Source: Saccharolobus shibatae B12 (GTDB lineage: Archaea > Thermoproteota > Thermoprotei_A > Sulfolobales > Sulfolobaceae). From it: a stretch of DNA of 64,000 bases. The DNA lies in NCBI RefSeq assembly GCF_019175345.1, contig NZ_CP077717.1, forward strand, positions 1,402,001-1,466,000, written 5' to 3'. Every line of letters starts with the position of its first letter. The stretch's first letter is position 1. The notes under the pieces are model-generated. The model did not search any database and was not told the origin of the DNA. It worked only from the letters and a program-made list of their open reading frames with translations. Positions 1 through 8,793 of this stretch are shown here, one piece after another. The position numbers and the translations under genes were made by a program.

Positions 1-1
1 A

Positions 2-133
2 TATGTAAAGGAGATAAGTAAACAAGGTAACGTATTTTTACAAATGTTAGGAGATCAAGTATTTGGATATGAAGAATTTACCTCAATAAGGCGAGCTATC
101 ATAAAAAGATATTTAAAAACTAATATATTTTAA
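2..133 (+). CDS. 3' end of an unidentified gene (partial)
   Basis: An open frame enters from the left edge and stops with TAA at 131-133, giving the last 43 residues of a protein. The tail is basic (ending KRYLKTNIF) and no domain can be recognised. It is 24 bases upstream of a glycosyltransferase on the same strand, so it may be the preceding gene of the same polysaccharide operon. That it is coding rests only on the open frame and position. Confidence 0.45.
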   Translation, partial: YVKEISKQGNVFLQMLGDQVFGYEEFTSIRRAIIKRYLKTNIF

Positions 134-157
134 AGAATAACGAAGGTAAATCTGTAT

Positions 158-1144
158 ATGGTTAAGCTTAGCATTATAGTTGTAAATGTTAAAGGAAAAG
201 AAAATCTACCTAGATTAATATCTTCTCTAAATAGATCTACATATAAAGATTTTGAACTTATAGTAGTAGATGATAGCAATTCAATATCTGGAAATTTAAA
301 ATTGATTAAGATTACAAAAGATCTTGGTTTAGCATATTGCAGAAATAAGGGCGTAGAGGCTTCAAGTGGTAAGTTTTTATTATTTTTAGATAATGATACA
401 GAGCTAACTGAAGATGCATTAGAGAAATTTATTAGTTTTATTGAAAAAAATCCTGATTCTATAGTTCAATTAAAACTGATAAGAGACGACGGAAGAATTG
501 ATGCTGCAGGTGGCGTAATAGATGAATTAGGATATCCATTTGAGTTATTTAAAGGTCAAGATGTGAAGGAAGTAGACGAAACAGATTATAATATACTTTA
601 TGCTAAAGGTGCTGCAATTGGAATGAGTAGAGAAATCTTTAGTGAGCTAAATGGTTTTGATAACGAGTATTTTTATGGTTATGATGAAACAGATATATGT
701 TATAGAGCAATAAAGAGGGGTAAACGTATAGTGTATCTTTCTTCTGCAACAGTACTTCATCATGAGCATGGATCCTTCTCGAAATACACAAAAGAAAGGG
801 AAAAAAGACTTGTATATTATCTAGAAAGTAGAAGATTATATTTTATCTTTAAAAATTTTGATTCTAGTTTTCTTATTCCTAGAATCCATAAAATATTTTT
901 TTATTTTTTAGGAAGTATACTTATGGACATTATATATAGAAAGAAAAGCCACATGGCGTTAGCTAGAATAAGGGCGTTAATTTGGTTTATCTCCAGAATC
1001 AATAAAATAATTATTTTTAGAATAAATAATAGAAGAAATTTTATACTTAATGAAAATTATTTAATGAAAAAGGGCCTTATAATAAAGCATAAAGATTTAA
1101 TTAAGAAAGTCTCTACTCTGACTAATGTTAGGAATTTTCCATGA
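158..1144 (+). CDS. Family 2 glycosyltransferase (rhamnosyltransferase-like)
   Basis: A 328-residue GT-A fold glycosyltransferase, expected to move a sugar from a nucleotide donor onto a growing surface glycan at the inner face of the membrane. The N-terminus has the usual GT2 strand (KLSIIVVNV) followed by a VVDDS motif near residue 36. The metal-binding DxD is DND at 78-80. The acceptor-side acidic motif is DETD at 176-179, inside the GYDETDICYRA block typical of WcaA/rhamnosyltransferase-like enzymes. The last 100 residues are basic and hydrophobic and probably sit on the membrane. Context (other glycosyltransferases, rml genes) supports a role in exopolysaccharide or S-layer glycan synthesis. 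Donor and acceptor cannot be read from sequence. Confidence 0.85.
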   Translation: MVKLSIIVVNVKGKENLPRLISSLNRSTYKDFELIVVDDSNSISGNLKLIKITKDLGLAYCRNKGVEASSGKFLLFLDNDTELTEDALEKFISFIEKNPDSIVQLKLIRDDGRIDAAGGVIDELGYPFELFKGQDVKEVDETDYNILYAKGAAIGMSREIFSELNGFDNEYFYGYDETDICYRAIKRGKRIVYLSSATVLHHEHGSFSKYTKEREKRLVYYLESRRLYFIFKNFDSSFLIPRIHKIFFYFLGSILMDIIYRKKSHMALARIRALIWFISRINKIIIFRINNRRNFILNENYLMKKGLIIKHKDLIKKVSTLTNVRNFP

Positions 1145-1432
1145 TAACCATAATGTAATTTTGCTTTAAGGACTTCTTCAATAGTTGACATAATCATTTT
1201 GTAAAACTTAATATTAAACATATACTTCTACAAATATTGCTATTGAAATGTATTCCTCATAATGCTGAAAAGTTCATAATAATCTATAAGGATGACAATG
1301 CTACCTTTTCGCATATTATATACATTACACTCTTATATAATTTAATATATTCGTGTTAATATTCACTTATATTGTATATTAAGATATTTATGGCGAATTT
1401 ATTTATAATATCTCTTATAATTTTATTTAAAA

Positions 1433-2426
1433 CTATATAGAATTTTTATTTAAATTAATTATTTTTCTGTAATTTCTTTTAATATATAATATTTTTAAAA
1501 AATTCGGAGCTAAAGTAAGAAGCGACGATAGTATACCCTTAGGATTTCTTCTATATACCTTATACCAATATAAATAGTCCCTTATTTTAGGCTTTACGTT
1601 AGAATTAGGCAAGATGGCTAAATATATACGATTAAGTGATATTAGCTGATCGAGATATTCTAAATAAGGCTGTTCATAGGCTATCTTGTTCCTTATTGTT
1701 AATAAGGAATTTATATAGTTATTTAAGAATTTAATTCTGCGTGATATCCAAGCGTCTATTGATCGACCTTGAATTGCTGAAAGATTATATTGATGATGTC
1801 TTCTAAGTGTTAAGATCTTAGATAAAATATACATATCAAATTTACTTATAAGTGCAAGATAGAAATAGAGACTATCGAGAGCCGTATCAATCTTATAGAA
1901 GAAATCTATATTATTATTAGTTAAAATTTCTTTTCTTATATTGATTGAGCTTGAGTTTCCATCAAGTTGAAGTTTCATTATGTTATTAAAAACCTTTTCT
2001 TTTCTACATGTCTTATGTAAATATCTTGATAACCTTTTTTCTCTGGAATTTTAGTAGGGAGCTTATCGTTTAAGAAACCATATGTAGCGTTTTTGAGATA
2101 GCCTAAATTTTCGTATTTGCTGAATATTCTTTACACGTTTTCTAGCTTAGTAGGTAAAAATAAGTCATCATCTAAAAATGAGATTATTTCACCTGATGAC
2201 AGCTTAACCGCTTCAGCGATATAACTATTATTAACGGATCTAAAGATTGAAATATTTTTATTTTATTGTTATATAAATAATTATCAATATTATCATCTTT
2301 AAAATTTTTAGCAACGAGAATTTCATATTCATTCCTATTTAATGATTGATTAAGCACCGATTTAATCGCATCTAATAAGAACTGTTTCCTATTATAAGCT
2401 GTGATTATAACCGAGATATAAGGTAT
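1433..2426 (-). pseudogene. Decayed family 2 glycosyltransferase
   Basis: Read on the minus strand, 2426 to about 2270 encodes a classic GT2 N-terminus (ISVIITAYNRKQFLLDAIKS). The frame then shifts in an A/T-rich run near 2262-2273. The next segment carries the GT2 donor motif (FLDDDLF) but has an in-frame TAA at 2131-2133, and it ends in two stops just before 1978. The last segment, 1433-1978, is open for 181 codons in another frame and looks like a GT2 C-terminus (TALDSLYFYLALI, then LTLRRHH). A TAG at 2427-2429 lies directly before the first codon, so no start remains. Three frames together restore one protein, so this is one dead gene and not a 181-residue hypothetical protein. Confidence 0.8.
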
Positions 2427-2621
2427 CTAGATCACCTTATACTGATCCTCTTATTAATCATAATTAATAATTTCTCTTAACTAAATTAGACAAGGATTTC
2501 TCTTATATATTTCCAGCTAGAAGAAAGGTTCTTTTTTACTGATAAAATATTTAAAAAGTTATAATTCTTAGCTTTCGAAAACCTTAAAGCATCTTCTAAT
2601 AAAAGTTAGATTTTACAGTAA

Positions 2622-3737
2622 TTATGTAATACTTTTAAGTATATCGAATAATCTAGATTTAAAAGTATCATAAGAAAACTCTTCAGCTCTTTCGATAGAT
2701 AGTTTACTCATCTTATTAAATAGATTTTCATCATTAAATAAATCTAAAATTATATTGGCAGCTTCATCTATGCTCGTATATGAAAAACCATATTTTCCCT
2801 CTTTCGTTATATCAGTCCAAGATCCAGTAGCTCTAAATACCACTGGAACAACTCCCGCTGCCATAGCTTCTTCAACTCCTAAACTTATGTTATCGTTTCT
2901 CATACAATGCAGTATTATCTTTGCCTTATTTATTAATTTCCACTTTTCTTCTTCTGTAATATCAGTTAATAATTCAACATCATCACCTGCAATAGATTTT
3001 AGATATTCAAAATACTTCATAGAAGATCTAACATAATTTAGACCACCTATTATTTTAAATTTGATTTTATTGTTAACTCTTCTAACCTTCTTAGCTATCT
3101 GAATAAACTCATCCCAATGTTTGGGTTCAACGTATTTTCCAATTCCTATGACTAAATTCTCCTTTTCTAAATCAGGAAATCTCTTGTAACTTATTATAGG
3201 TGGGTAGATAACAGAACAATTATATCCAAAATTTTCTTTCATTATTGATTGTATATAATAGGAACTACAAACCAGTTTTTCTGAATTGGCTACTTTTTTT
3301 AGAAAATAAATGTTAGTATCTAGATAAATTCTTCTTAATTTGCCATATTTTGTATATAAGAGACCTTTATAGTACATTACAGATGGTGGATAAATTACAT
3401 ATGCAATATCAAGACCTAACGGTATTTCAGTATAATATAGGTTAACACTTATATCAACCTTCTTAATTAGTTTAGCTAAATTTGCTATAATATAATCAAT
3501 GATTCCAGAGAATATAGGGCCTTTTATCATGTTTAATTTTGAATCTACAATATTGAATGAGTTAGAAAGCTCTGGTGCTAATCTAATTATATTGGAAATA
3601 CTATCTTTCTCAAAAAAAATTCCATATTGATTTACGAATCCATATTCGCTAAGTACATTAGAGAACGCTATTGCAGTTTTAGCCTCACTGCTAAACGAGA
3701 TTGGAGGCATGATTACCAATGCACTTAAATCTTCCAC
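2622..3737 (-). CDS. Family 4 (GT-B) glycosyltransferase
   Basis: A 371-residue retaining GT-B glycosyltransferase. The C-terminal Rossmann half starts near residue 190 (LVIGIGKYVEPKHWDEFIQI) and contains the donor-binding block GVEEAMAAGVVPVVFRATG near residues 289-307, whose two glutamates/acidic positions are typical of GT4 enzymes. The N-terminal half lacks an obvious glycine-rich acceptor loop, which is common in archaeal members. It is transcribed against the first glycosyltransferase and follows the decayed GT2 on the same strand, so it probably belonged to one minus-strand operon with it. The substrate is unknown; a surface polysaccharide role is inferred from context. Confidence 0.8.
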   Translation of the reverse strand: MEDLSALVIMPPISFSSEAKTAIAFSNVLSEYGFVNQYGIFFEKDSISNIIRLAPELSNSFNIVDSKLNMIKGPIFSGIIDYIIANLAKLIKKVDISVNLYYTEIPLGLDIAYVIYPPSVMYYKGLLYTKYGKLRRIYLDTNIYFLKKVANSEKLVCSSYYIQSIMKENFGYNCSVIYPPIISYKRFPDLEKENLVIGIGKYVEPKHWDEFIQIAKKVRRVNNKIKFKIIGGLNYVRSSMKYFEYLKSIAGDDVELLTDITEEEKWKLINKAKIILHCMRNDNISLGVEEAMAAGVVPVVFRATGSWTDITKEGKYGFSYTSIDEAANIILDLFNDENLFNKMSKLSIERAEEFSYDTFKSRLFDILKSIT

Positions 3738-4048
3738 AATTATAATTTAACATATCGATATAATAAATTTGTATGTTAAGAGTATGGGATATGATTTTAA
3801 TTTATTAAATATAATTTGATGACTAAAATTAGATAGCCAATAATCTCGTAAAGGGCGATTCAAGAATCCACTGGTAACTGTAATATTCTCTCTGAATCAA
3901 CATAATCCTATGAAGAAATAGTTGTATTCTCTTGATAGCATAACCTACTGCTCATCCCATTTTACCAAATGTATAATCAATTGTCATAATCTCATTTTAT
4001 AGAGGTAAAATGAATTCGCAAAGGAGATCTGAATTGCCCCTCGTAAAT
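3738..4048 (+). other. Intergenic stretch with a possible IS256 end motif
   Basis: No coding frame or RNA stands out. The 12 bases at 3851-3862 (aagggcgattca) recur at 28718-28729, just outside the IS256 transposase remnant. It may be a leftover end of the same element type, but one short match is weak evidence. Confidence 0.3.
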
Positions 4049-4090
4049 TTATAAAAATAAGGGGTTCAAAGGGGACGGAAAACCTCACCT

Positions 4091-4111
4091 TTTACGATAG
4101 ACCCAAAATCA
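4091..4111. repeat. Left target duplication and terminal inverted repeat of the ISC1225-like copy 1
   Basis: The target duplication TTTA is at 4091-4094. The 17-base inverted repeat cgatagacccaaaatca at 4095-4111 matches the right end with one mismatch. Confidence 0.85.
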
Positions 4112-4215
4112 TTTTACAAAAATAATTCCGGTAAGGTACTATTAATTTTATAGAAAATAAATGGAATTTATAACTATATTAGGAGTTCAACAAATTGAAG
4201 AAAAGCTTAAGGTGA

Positions 4216-4266
4216 GGAAGACGGTATTATCACGAGGTGAACCAAGGTGATAACACCTTGTCTTCC
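4216..4266 (+). promoter_or_regulatory. Hairpin covering the transposase start codon
   Basis: The left arm 4216-4233 and right arm 4247-4266 form about 17 base pairs (10 pairs, one mismatch, a 2-base bulge, 7 pairs) around a 13-base loop. The right arm begins exactly at the GTG start of the transposase frame. In transcripts entering from outside, this would hide the start codon. IS10 and IS50 use this kind of structure to limit expression from neighbouring promoters; applying it here is inference. Confidence 0.6.
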
Positions 4267-5291
4267 CCACTAAAATAACATTCAACAAATAGGATATAAA
4301 TTACTTTCCATGTTAGACTTCCAAGGGAAAAAGGCAGAGAACGTAGAAAAAACGCTAGTCTCCGCGTGTTTATGGAACGACTCCATAGAAAACAAGTCAA
4401 GCGCATACAACGTATCACCACAAACCGTGAGGAACTACGCGGAGGAGCAAGGTGTAGAAGTAGTTGAGAAACTCTTGGAACAAGTGAGGAAAATATCCTT
4501 GGATACGCTGAAGGGAGAAAAGGAAATAGACATTTCAATAGACTGGACCACCAAAACCTGGTATGGGAAACCGGTGGAAGGACTCGGAAAAGGGAAACTC
4601 ATGGAACTACACTGTGACGACTAAACATGATGGGAAAGTACTCCTACTGGCTTTCGTCACACATGTGAACGGGATGACTAAGGATGATATCGTGAAGGTC
4701 CTCGTGGAGCAAGTTGTTGCAATGGGATTCAAGATAAGGTTAATAGTTCTTGATGCGGGTTTCTACACAGTTGATGTGCTCAACTTCATTTCGCAGTTCA
4801 ATTATATAATTGGTGTCCCCGTTGGGGACGTGAAGGTCTATGAGGAGTTTGATGGGGAGTATATGACAAATAGTAAGAGGCATAGGAGGGATGAACAGGT
4901 TAAGTTTAGGCTGATCGTGTATCGCAGGGAGAAAATCAAGAGGAAGAAGAAGGTTGTTTACTTCGCTAGGGCGACTAATCTTGACCTACCGAAGAAGGAG
5001 GTGTTGAGGTTGTACAATAAGGTAAGGAGTCCCATAGAGACCTCTTACAGGAACATCAAGGCTTTCCTTCCCTTCACCAGTTCCACTAAGTTCGTCTTCC
5101 GCACGTTGATCTTCGTGCTGGCCATGGTTTTCTACTCCTTGTACACCATATTTAAGGGTGTGGTGAGGAGGGAAGAGTTCAGATTATTGCTTATCCTTTT
5201 GTTTCCTGGTGATTTATTCAATCTGGAAAATTTTCTATTTAAACTAATAAATATGCTTATTAATGTAATAGATTTATTTTTAGGGAGGTGA
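4247..5291 (+). pseudogene. IS4-family transposase, frameshifted (copy 1)
   Basis: The reading frame from the GTG at 4247 has a TAA nine codons in (cac taa where copy 2 reads cac caa), so translation here could start only at ATG 4310. The first half (4310-4624) holds the N-terminal helical region and the first catalytic block DWTTKTWYGKPVEGLG. An 8-base loss at about 4588, between two ctcgga repeats, then shifts the frame. The second half (open from 4563 to 5291) carries VLDAGFYTVDVLNF and the Y-R-E-K signature, ending LFLGR. No functional transposase can be made without frameshifting. Confidence 0.85.
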
Positions 5292-5309
5292 TTTTGGGTC
5301 TACCGTTTA
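5289..5309. repeat. Right terminal inverted repeat and target duplication of the ISC1225-like copy 1
   Basis: The inverted repeat tgattttgggtctaccg is at 5289-5305 and the TTTA duplication at 5306-5309. The tnpB element resumes with aggtggagatgg. Confidence 0.85.
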
Positions 5310-5372
5310 AGGTGGAGATGGATAGTCCCCTTTGTAGTTAAGTTTTTTAACGCGAAATGTTAACTTTTTTCA

Positions 5373-6602
5373 ATGCCCATCGTAACGTTTCGTTTTCGTG
5401 CCTTTACAGACGAGCAAACCTTGAGGGCGTTAAAAACCCAGTTGAAGTTAGCATGTGAGATATACAACACGTTACGATGGGCAGACATCTATTTCTACCA
5501 AAGAGATGGGAAGGGTCTAACACAAACAGAGTTAAGACAATTAGCCCTAGACTTGAGAAAACAAGACAAGGAGTACAAACAACTCCATTCACAAGTGGTA
5601 CAACAAATAGCCGACCGCTTTTATGAAGCAAGACAGAGGTTCTTCCAAGAATTAGCACGTTTTCCTAAGGAAAAGAAAGTTCACAAGTGGTATTCTCTTG
5701 TCTATCCTCAAAGTGGTTGGAAAATACTATCCGTCAGAGAAATAAGGACTGGAAGTAGAAAGAATAAAAAGAAACTGCTTGTGCTAAGTTTGTCTCACTT
5801 AGGCATCTTCAAGGTCATTGTCCATAGAGACTTTCCCTTGGACAAGGTAAAGAGGGTGGTAGTTAAGCTAACGAAGTCTGAAAGAGTATACATATCATTT
5901 GTAGTGGAAGACTATGTGTTCCGGCAAGCCCCGGAAACAAGCAAGGTAGTGGCAATAGATGTTGGTGTAGAGAAGCTTCTAACAACTTCAGATGGTGAGT
6001 ATTTACCCAACTTCAAGTTCTACGAGAAGGCACTCCGTAAGATTAAGCATTTGCACAAGGAATTGTGTAGGAAGGAGTTCCTTTCCAAGAATTGGTTTAA
6101 AGCCAAGGTTAAGTTAGCTAAGGCATATGAACATCTTGCTAATTTGAAGAGGGATATGTACATGAAGATAGGGAAGTACCTATCGATGAATTACGATGTT
6201 GTGGTAATGGAGGATATTAATGTTAAACAACTGGTTGGTAAGTCTCTCAGAAAGCTTAGGATGAGGTTACATGACGTATCGTTTGGTGAGCTAAGGGATA
6301 TAATCAAATATCAGATAGGGAAGTATGGAAAGAAATTTGTGTTAGTTAATCCGTCAAACACGTCGAAGACATGTGCTAAATGCGGATATGTGAGGGAAGA
6401 TCTAACTTTAGCTGACCGTATCTTTACTTGTCCTAAGTGCGGTTGGATAGCTGACCGTGACTATAATGCTTCTCTAAATATCTTGCGTAGGTCGGGGTGG
6501 GAGCCACCCTTAGTGCCTGTGGAGCTTCACCCTCTACCAGTACTTCAGTACTGGCAAGGTGGAGTTATGAAGCAGGAAGCTTCCTCCTTCAGGAGGGAGT
6601 AG
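5373..6602 (+). CDS. tnpB: TnpB RNA-guided endonuclease homologue, copy 1 (intact)
   Basis: 409 residues. TnpB proteins use an RNA made from the element's 3' end to cut DNA next to a short motif, which helps the transposon persist. The RuvC-like catalytic residues are all present: D196 in [13 protein letters not shown]280 in VVVMEDINV and D363 in [11 protein letters not shown]. The zinc ribbon has C334, C337, C353 and C356. The N-terminal 190 residues are the helical/wedge part. About 20 of 409 residues differ from the copy at 24045. The ATG at 5373 follows a tttttt run, as in copy 2. The 3' end overlaps the presumed guide-RNA scaffold. The upstream left end is split by an insertion sequence, so expression may differ from copy 2. 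Confidence 0.92.
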   Translation: MPIVTFRFRAFTDEQTLRALKTQLKLACEIYNTLRWADIYFYQRDGKGLTQTELRQLALDLRKQDKEYKQLHSQVVQQIADRFYEARQRFFQELARFPKEKKVHKWYSLVYPQSGWKILSVREIRTGSRKNKKKLLVLSLSHLGIFKVIVHRDFPLDKVKRVVVKLTKSERVYISFVVEDYVFRQAPETSKVVAIDVGVEKLLTTSDGEYLPNFKFYEKALRKIKHLHKELCRKEFLSKNWFKAKVKLAKAYEHLANLKRDMYMKIGKYLSMNYDVVVMEDINVKQLVGKSLRKLRMRLHDVSFGELRDIIKYQIGKYGKKFVLVNPSNTSKTCAKCGYVREDLTLADRIFTCPKCGWIADRDYNASLNILRRSGWEPPLVPVELHPLPVLQYWQGGVMKQEASSFRRE

Positions 6603-6607
6603 CTCAC
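6507..6607 (+). ncRNA. omegaRNA-like 3' end of tnpB element, copy 1
   Basis: The last 101 bases of the element overlap the tnpB C-terminal codons and can fold. A hairpin CCAGTAC-ttca-GTACTGG extends outward through gcttca/tgaagc, and a second hairpin cctcc-ttca-ggagg sits near the end. The same stems occur in copy 2 and in the orphan copy with different loop bases. TnpB guide RNAs are known to come from this part of such elements, with the guide taken from the flanking DNA; here that would begin at 6608. Expression is not shown. Confidence 0.6.
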
Positions 6608-6662
6608 TTATAACCGTTTATCTCATAAAGACTTTTATTCGAACATGATAGATACTATATAA

Positions 6663-7727
6663 ATGCTTATATTACTCGAGTTAGGAGTACTGTTAGTCAT
6701 AATTCATTTTGTGGAACCTATTATATACTACTTACCATTAAGAAATAAACAATTAGAAATACAACATCCTAATAGTAAATTCTATAACTTGAGTATAATT
6801 ATCCCTACATATAATGAAGGGGAAAGAATTAGAGATAAATTAATTAATGTAATTCGGAGTTACCCCTTAGATTACATGGAAATAATAATAGTAGATGCCA
6901 GTAATGATAATACAATAGAGATAATAAAGTCAATGCAAATTCCTAAGTTAAAAATAATAAAAGAGAGCCAAAGAAGAGGAAAGATTTTCGCTATAAAAGA
7001 TGGCATAAAAAGTGCTACTAATAATCTTGTAGTTATTACTGATGCTGATGCTACATGGAAAGATCCTTTAATAAATGCAATAGCTTATTTGAAAGATAAT
7101 ATAGGTGCAGTAAGCTGTATAAAATACGCTAATACTAGTATTGAAAATTCATATAGAAATTTTTACAATACAATACGAATAGGAGAATCTGCAATTTTTT
7201 CTACACCGATATTTCACGGAGAATTAACCGCATTTAGAAAAGATATTTTATCACCAGATGAGTTACCTAATGTGGGAGCGGATGATAGTACTATTGCCAC
7301 GCTAATTAGTTTAAAGGGATATAGGGCTATTTGTGTTGACAAAATGAGAGCTATTGAAATAGCGCCTAAAGGGGTAGATTACATTACATGGAAAACTAGA
7401 AGAGGGTCTCATTTAGTCAGACATTTTATCAGATTTTTACCTAAAGTAGTTAAATCCAATAATAAAAAGTTTAGGAAGATATTTTTACAAGAATTTTACT
7501 TGCATTTGCTAAATCCATGGTTTTTATTTATTGGATCAGTAGTTATAGCAATTTCTAATATCTACTTATTTATTGGTTTAATAAGTGTTTCCGTTATATT
7601 AAGTTTATTAAATAAGAAGTTCAGAGAGGCTTTAAAGGCGTGGATACCTAATCAAGTATTTCTAATTTTCTCACAATTCTTTGCTCTAAGAGGTGAAGTT
7701 TTAGCTTGGAGAAAAGAGAAAAAATAG
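6663..7727 (+). CDS. Membrane-anchored family 2 glycosyltransferase
   Basis: 354 residues with an N-terminal membrane segment (about 1-24), a GT2 catalytic domain and two C-terminal membrane segments (about 278-315). The catalytic domain opens with LSIIIPTYNEGERI, has the metal-binding block TDADATW and a later GADDSTI motif. The position of the QxxRW motif of processive synthases holds TWKTRRGSHLV, so it is related to, but not a canonical member of, that group. It overlaps the next glycosyltransferase by 22 bases, so the two are translated from one transcript. Likely role: sugar transfer to a lipid-linked or polymer acceptor at the membrane. The substrate is unknown. Confidence 0.85.
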   Translation: MLILLELGVLLVIIHFVEPIIYYLPLRNKQLEIQHPNSKFYNLSIIIPTYNEGERIRDKLINVIRSYPLDYMEIIIVDASNDNTIEIIKSMQIPKLKIIKESQRRGKIFAIKDGIKSATNNLVVITDADATWKDPLINAIAYLKDNIGAVSCIKYANTSIENSYRNFYNTIRIGESAIFSTPIFHGELTAFRKDILSPDELPNVGADDSTIATLISLKGYRAICVDKMRAIEIAPKGVDYITWKTRRGSHLVRHFIRFLPKVVKSNNKKFRKIFLQEFYLHLLNPWFLFIGSVVIAISNIYLFIGLISVSVILSLLNKKFREALKAWIPNQVFLIFSQFFALRGEVLAWRKEKK

Positions 7728-8788
7728 TTCATGTAATACACTCATTTTATCCAATAATTGGAGGTATAGAAAAATCAATATATGAGATAGCTCTAAGGCA
7801 AAAAGAGAAATACGATATTACAATTATAACGTCTTCTAAAGTTCCAAAAGCTGAGCTAGGACTTAAAGTTGAAAGATTAAAAAGTATAAGATTTTTCAAT
7901 ATGCCAGATTTAACATTTCCAATACAGCGTAGTAAAATATTAAGCGATGCTGATATAGTACATTATCACTCTCAGAATTCCTTATTTTCTGTTATGTTAC
8001 TTAATAAGAACGGCAATAACGTTTTTACTTTAATGGCTATAAACGGATTACATAATCATCCAAATAAAATAATAAAATTATTATCACCTCTATATTTAAC
8101 TATTGCTATGAATAAAGTTTTATATTACTCAAAAAAATTAATAGTGAAAAATTTTGGCGATTTAAAAATATTACGAGAAAAATATAAGAGAGATGCATAT
8201 CTAGTACCAGAGGGCGTAAATGAAATTTTCTTCTCTGTACCAAGATCCAATACATTTATCGAAAAAATAGGTGATGAGTATATAGTGTATATTGGAAGAT
8301 TACACAAGTTAAAAGGAGTAGATGTGTTGATAAAAGCTTCAAAGCTAATAAATTCAAGAATAGTTTTTATAGGACCTGGTGACATTAGCTTTTATAGAAA
8401 AATGGCCCAAAAACTAGGCGTAGATAAAAAATGTATATTTTTAGGTTATGTGAATGATCTAACAAAAATACAAGCCATAGATTCCTCATCATTAGTAGTA
8501 ATTCCTAGTCTCTCAGATTACGTTGAAGCATTTTCAATCACGCTAAGTGAAGCTTGGAGTAGAGAAAAAGCCGTAGTGGGAAGTAACGTAGGAAGTTTAA
8601 AGTTTAGAGTAACAAATGGAGTAAATGGGGTATTAGTACCTCCTGGTGATCATATAAGATTAGCTAATGAGGTTAATAAATTACTTGATGATAAAAAGTT
8701 AGCAGAAAAAATGGGTAAAGAAGGAAGAAAAGAAGTAGTAAGTTGGGATGATGTAGTTAGATTGTTAGATAAGGTTTATTGGGGGTAA
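7706..8788 (+). CDS. Family 4 (GT-B) glycosyltransferase
   Basis: 360 residues. The N-terminus has the GT4 acceptor loop HSFYPIIGGIEKSIYEIA (residues 12-29). The C-terminal donor domain starts near residue 190 (YIVYIGRLHKLKGVDVLIKA) and holds the E-x7-E type block EAFSITLSEAWSREKAVVG. The TTG start at 7706 is preceded by gaggtga about ten bases upstream, a good ribosome site inside the previous gene, and gives the N-terminus usual for the family. It probably works with its upstream GT2 partner on one glycan. Confidence 0.85.
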   Translation: MEKREKIVHVIHSFYPIIGGIEKSIYEIALRQKEKYDITIITSSKVPKAELGLKVERLKSIRFFNMPDLTFPIQRSKILSDADIVHYHSQNSLFSVMLLNKNGNNVFTLMAINGLHNHPNKIIKLLSPLYLTIAMNKVLYYSKKLIVKNFGDLKILREKYKRDAYLVPEGVNEIFFSVPRSNTFIEKIGDEYIVYIGRLHKLKGVDVLIKASKLINSRIVFIGPGDISFYRKMAQKLGVDKKCIFLGYVNDLTKIQAIDSSSLVVIPSLSDYVEAFSITLSEAWSREKAVVGSNVGSLKFRVTNGVNGVLVPPGDHIRLANEVNKLLDDKKLAEKMGKEGRKEVVSWDDVVRLLDKVYWG

Positions 8789-8793
8789 TTACG

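Larger units (their letters stand above)
4095..5305 (+). mobile_element. ISC1225-like IS4-family insertion sequence, copy 1 (defective)
   Basis: 1211 bases bounded by 17-base inverted repeats and flanked by TTTA direct repeats. The transposase has an IS4-like catalytic layout: DWTTK, then VLDAGF, then a Y-R-E-K block (LYNKVRSPIETSYRNIK). Compared with copy 2 (29551-30768), this copy lacks 8 bases, 3 bases and one lysine codon. Adding these back gives 1225 bases, which fits ISC1225; the name is from memory. Because the target duplication is intact, this is a simple insertion into the tnpB element and is the younger of the two. Confidence 0.82.
4049..6607 (+). mobile_element. IS1341-type tnpB element, copy 1, split by an ISC1225-like insertion
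   Basis: The left end (ttataaaaataagggg) and right end (ggagggagtagctcac) match the intact copy at 23936-25279. Removing the inserted IS (4095-5305) and one 4-base target duplication leaves exactly 1344 bases, the same length as copy 2, which fixes both sets of boundaries. The element has tnpB but no Y1 transposase (tnpA), so it is non-autonomous and needs a tnpA in trans. The inserted IS lies in the left end, 5' of tnpB, where it breaks a small hairpin (cacct/aggtg) and may affect tnpB transcription. Its size resembles ISC1316, but I cannot confirm the name. Confidence 0.85.

Noticed and set aside
4230-4538. Minus-strand open frame opposite the IS4 transposase (also 29686-30084)
   Set aside because: Mirror of the coding strand; serine/leucine-rich composition typical of antisense frames and no family features.
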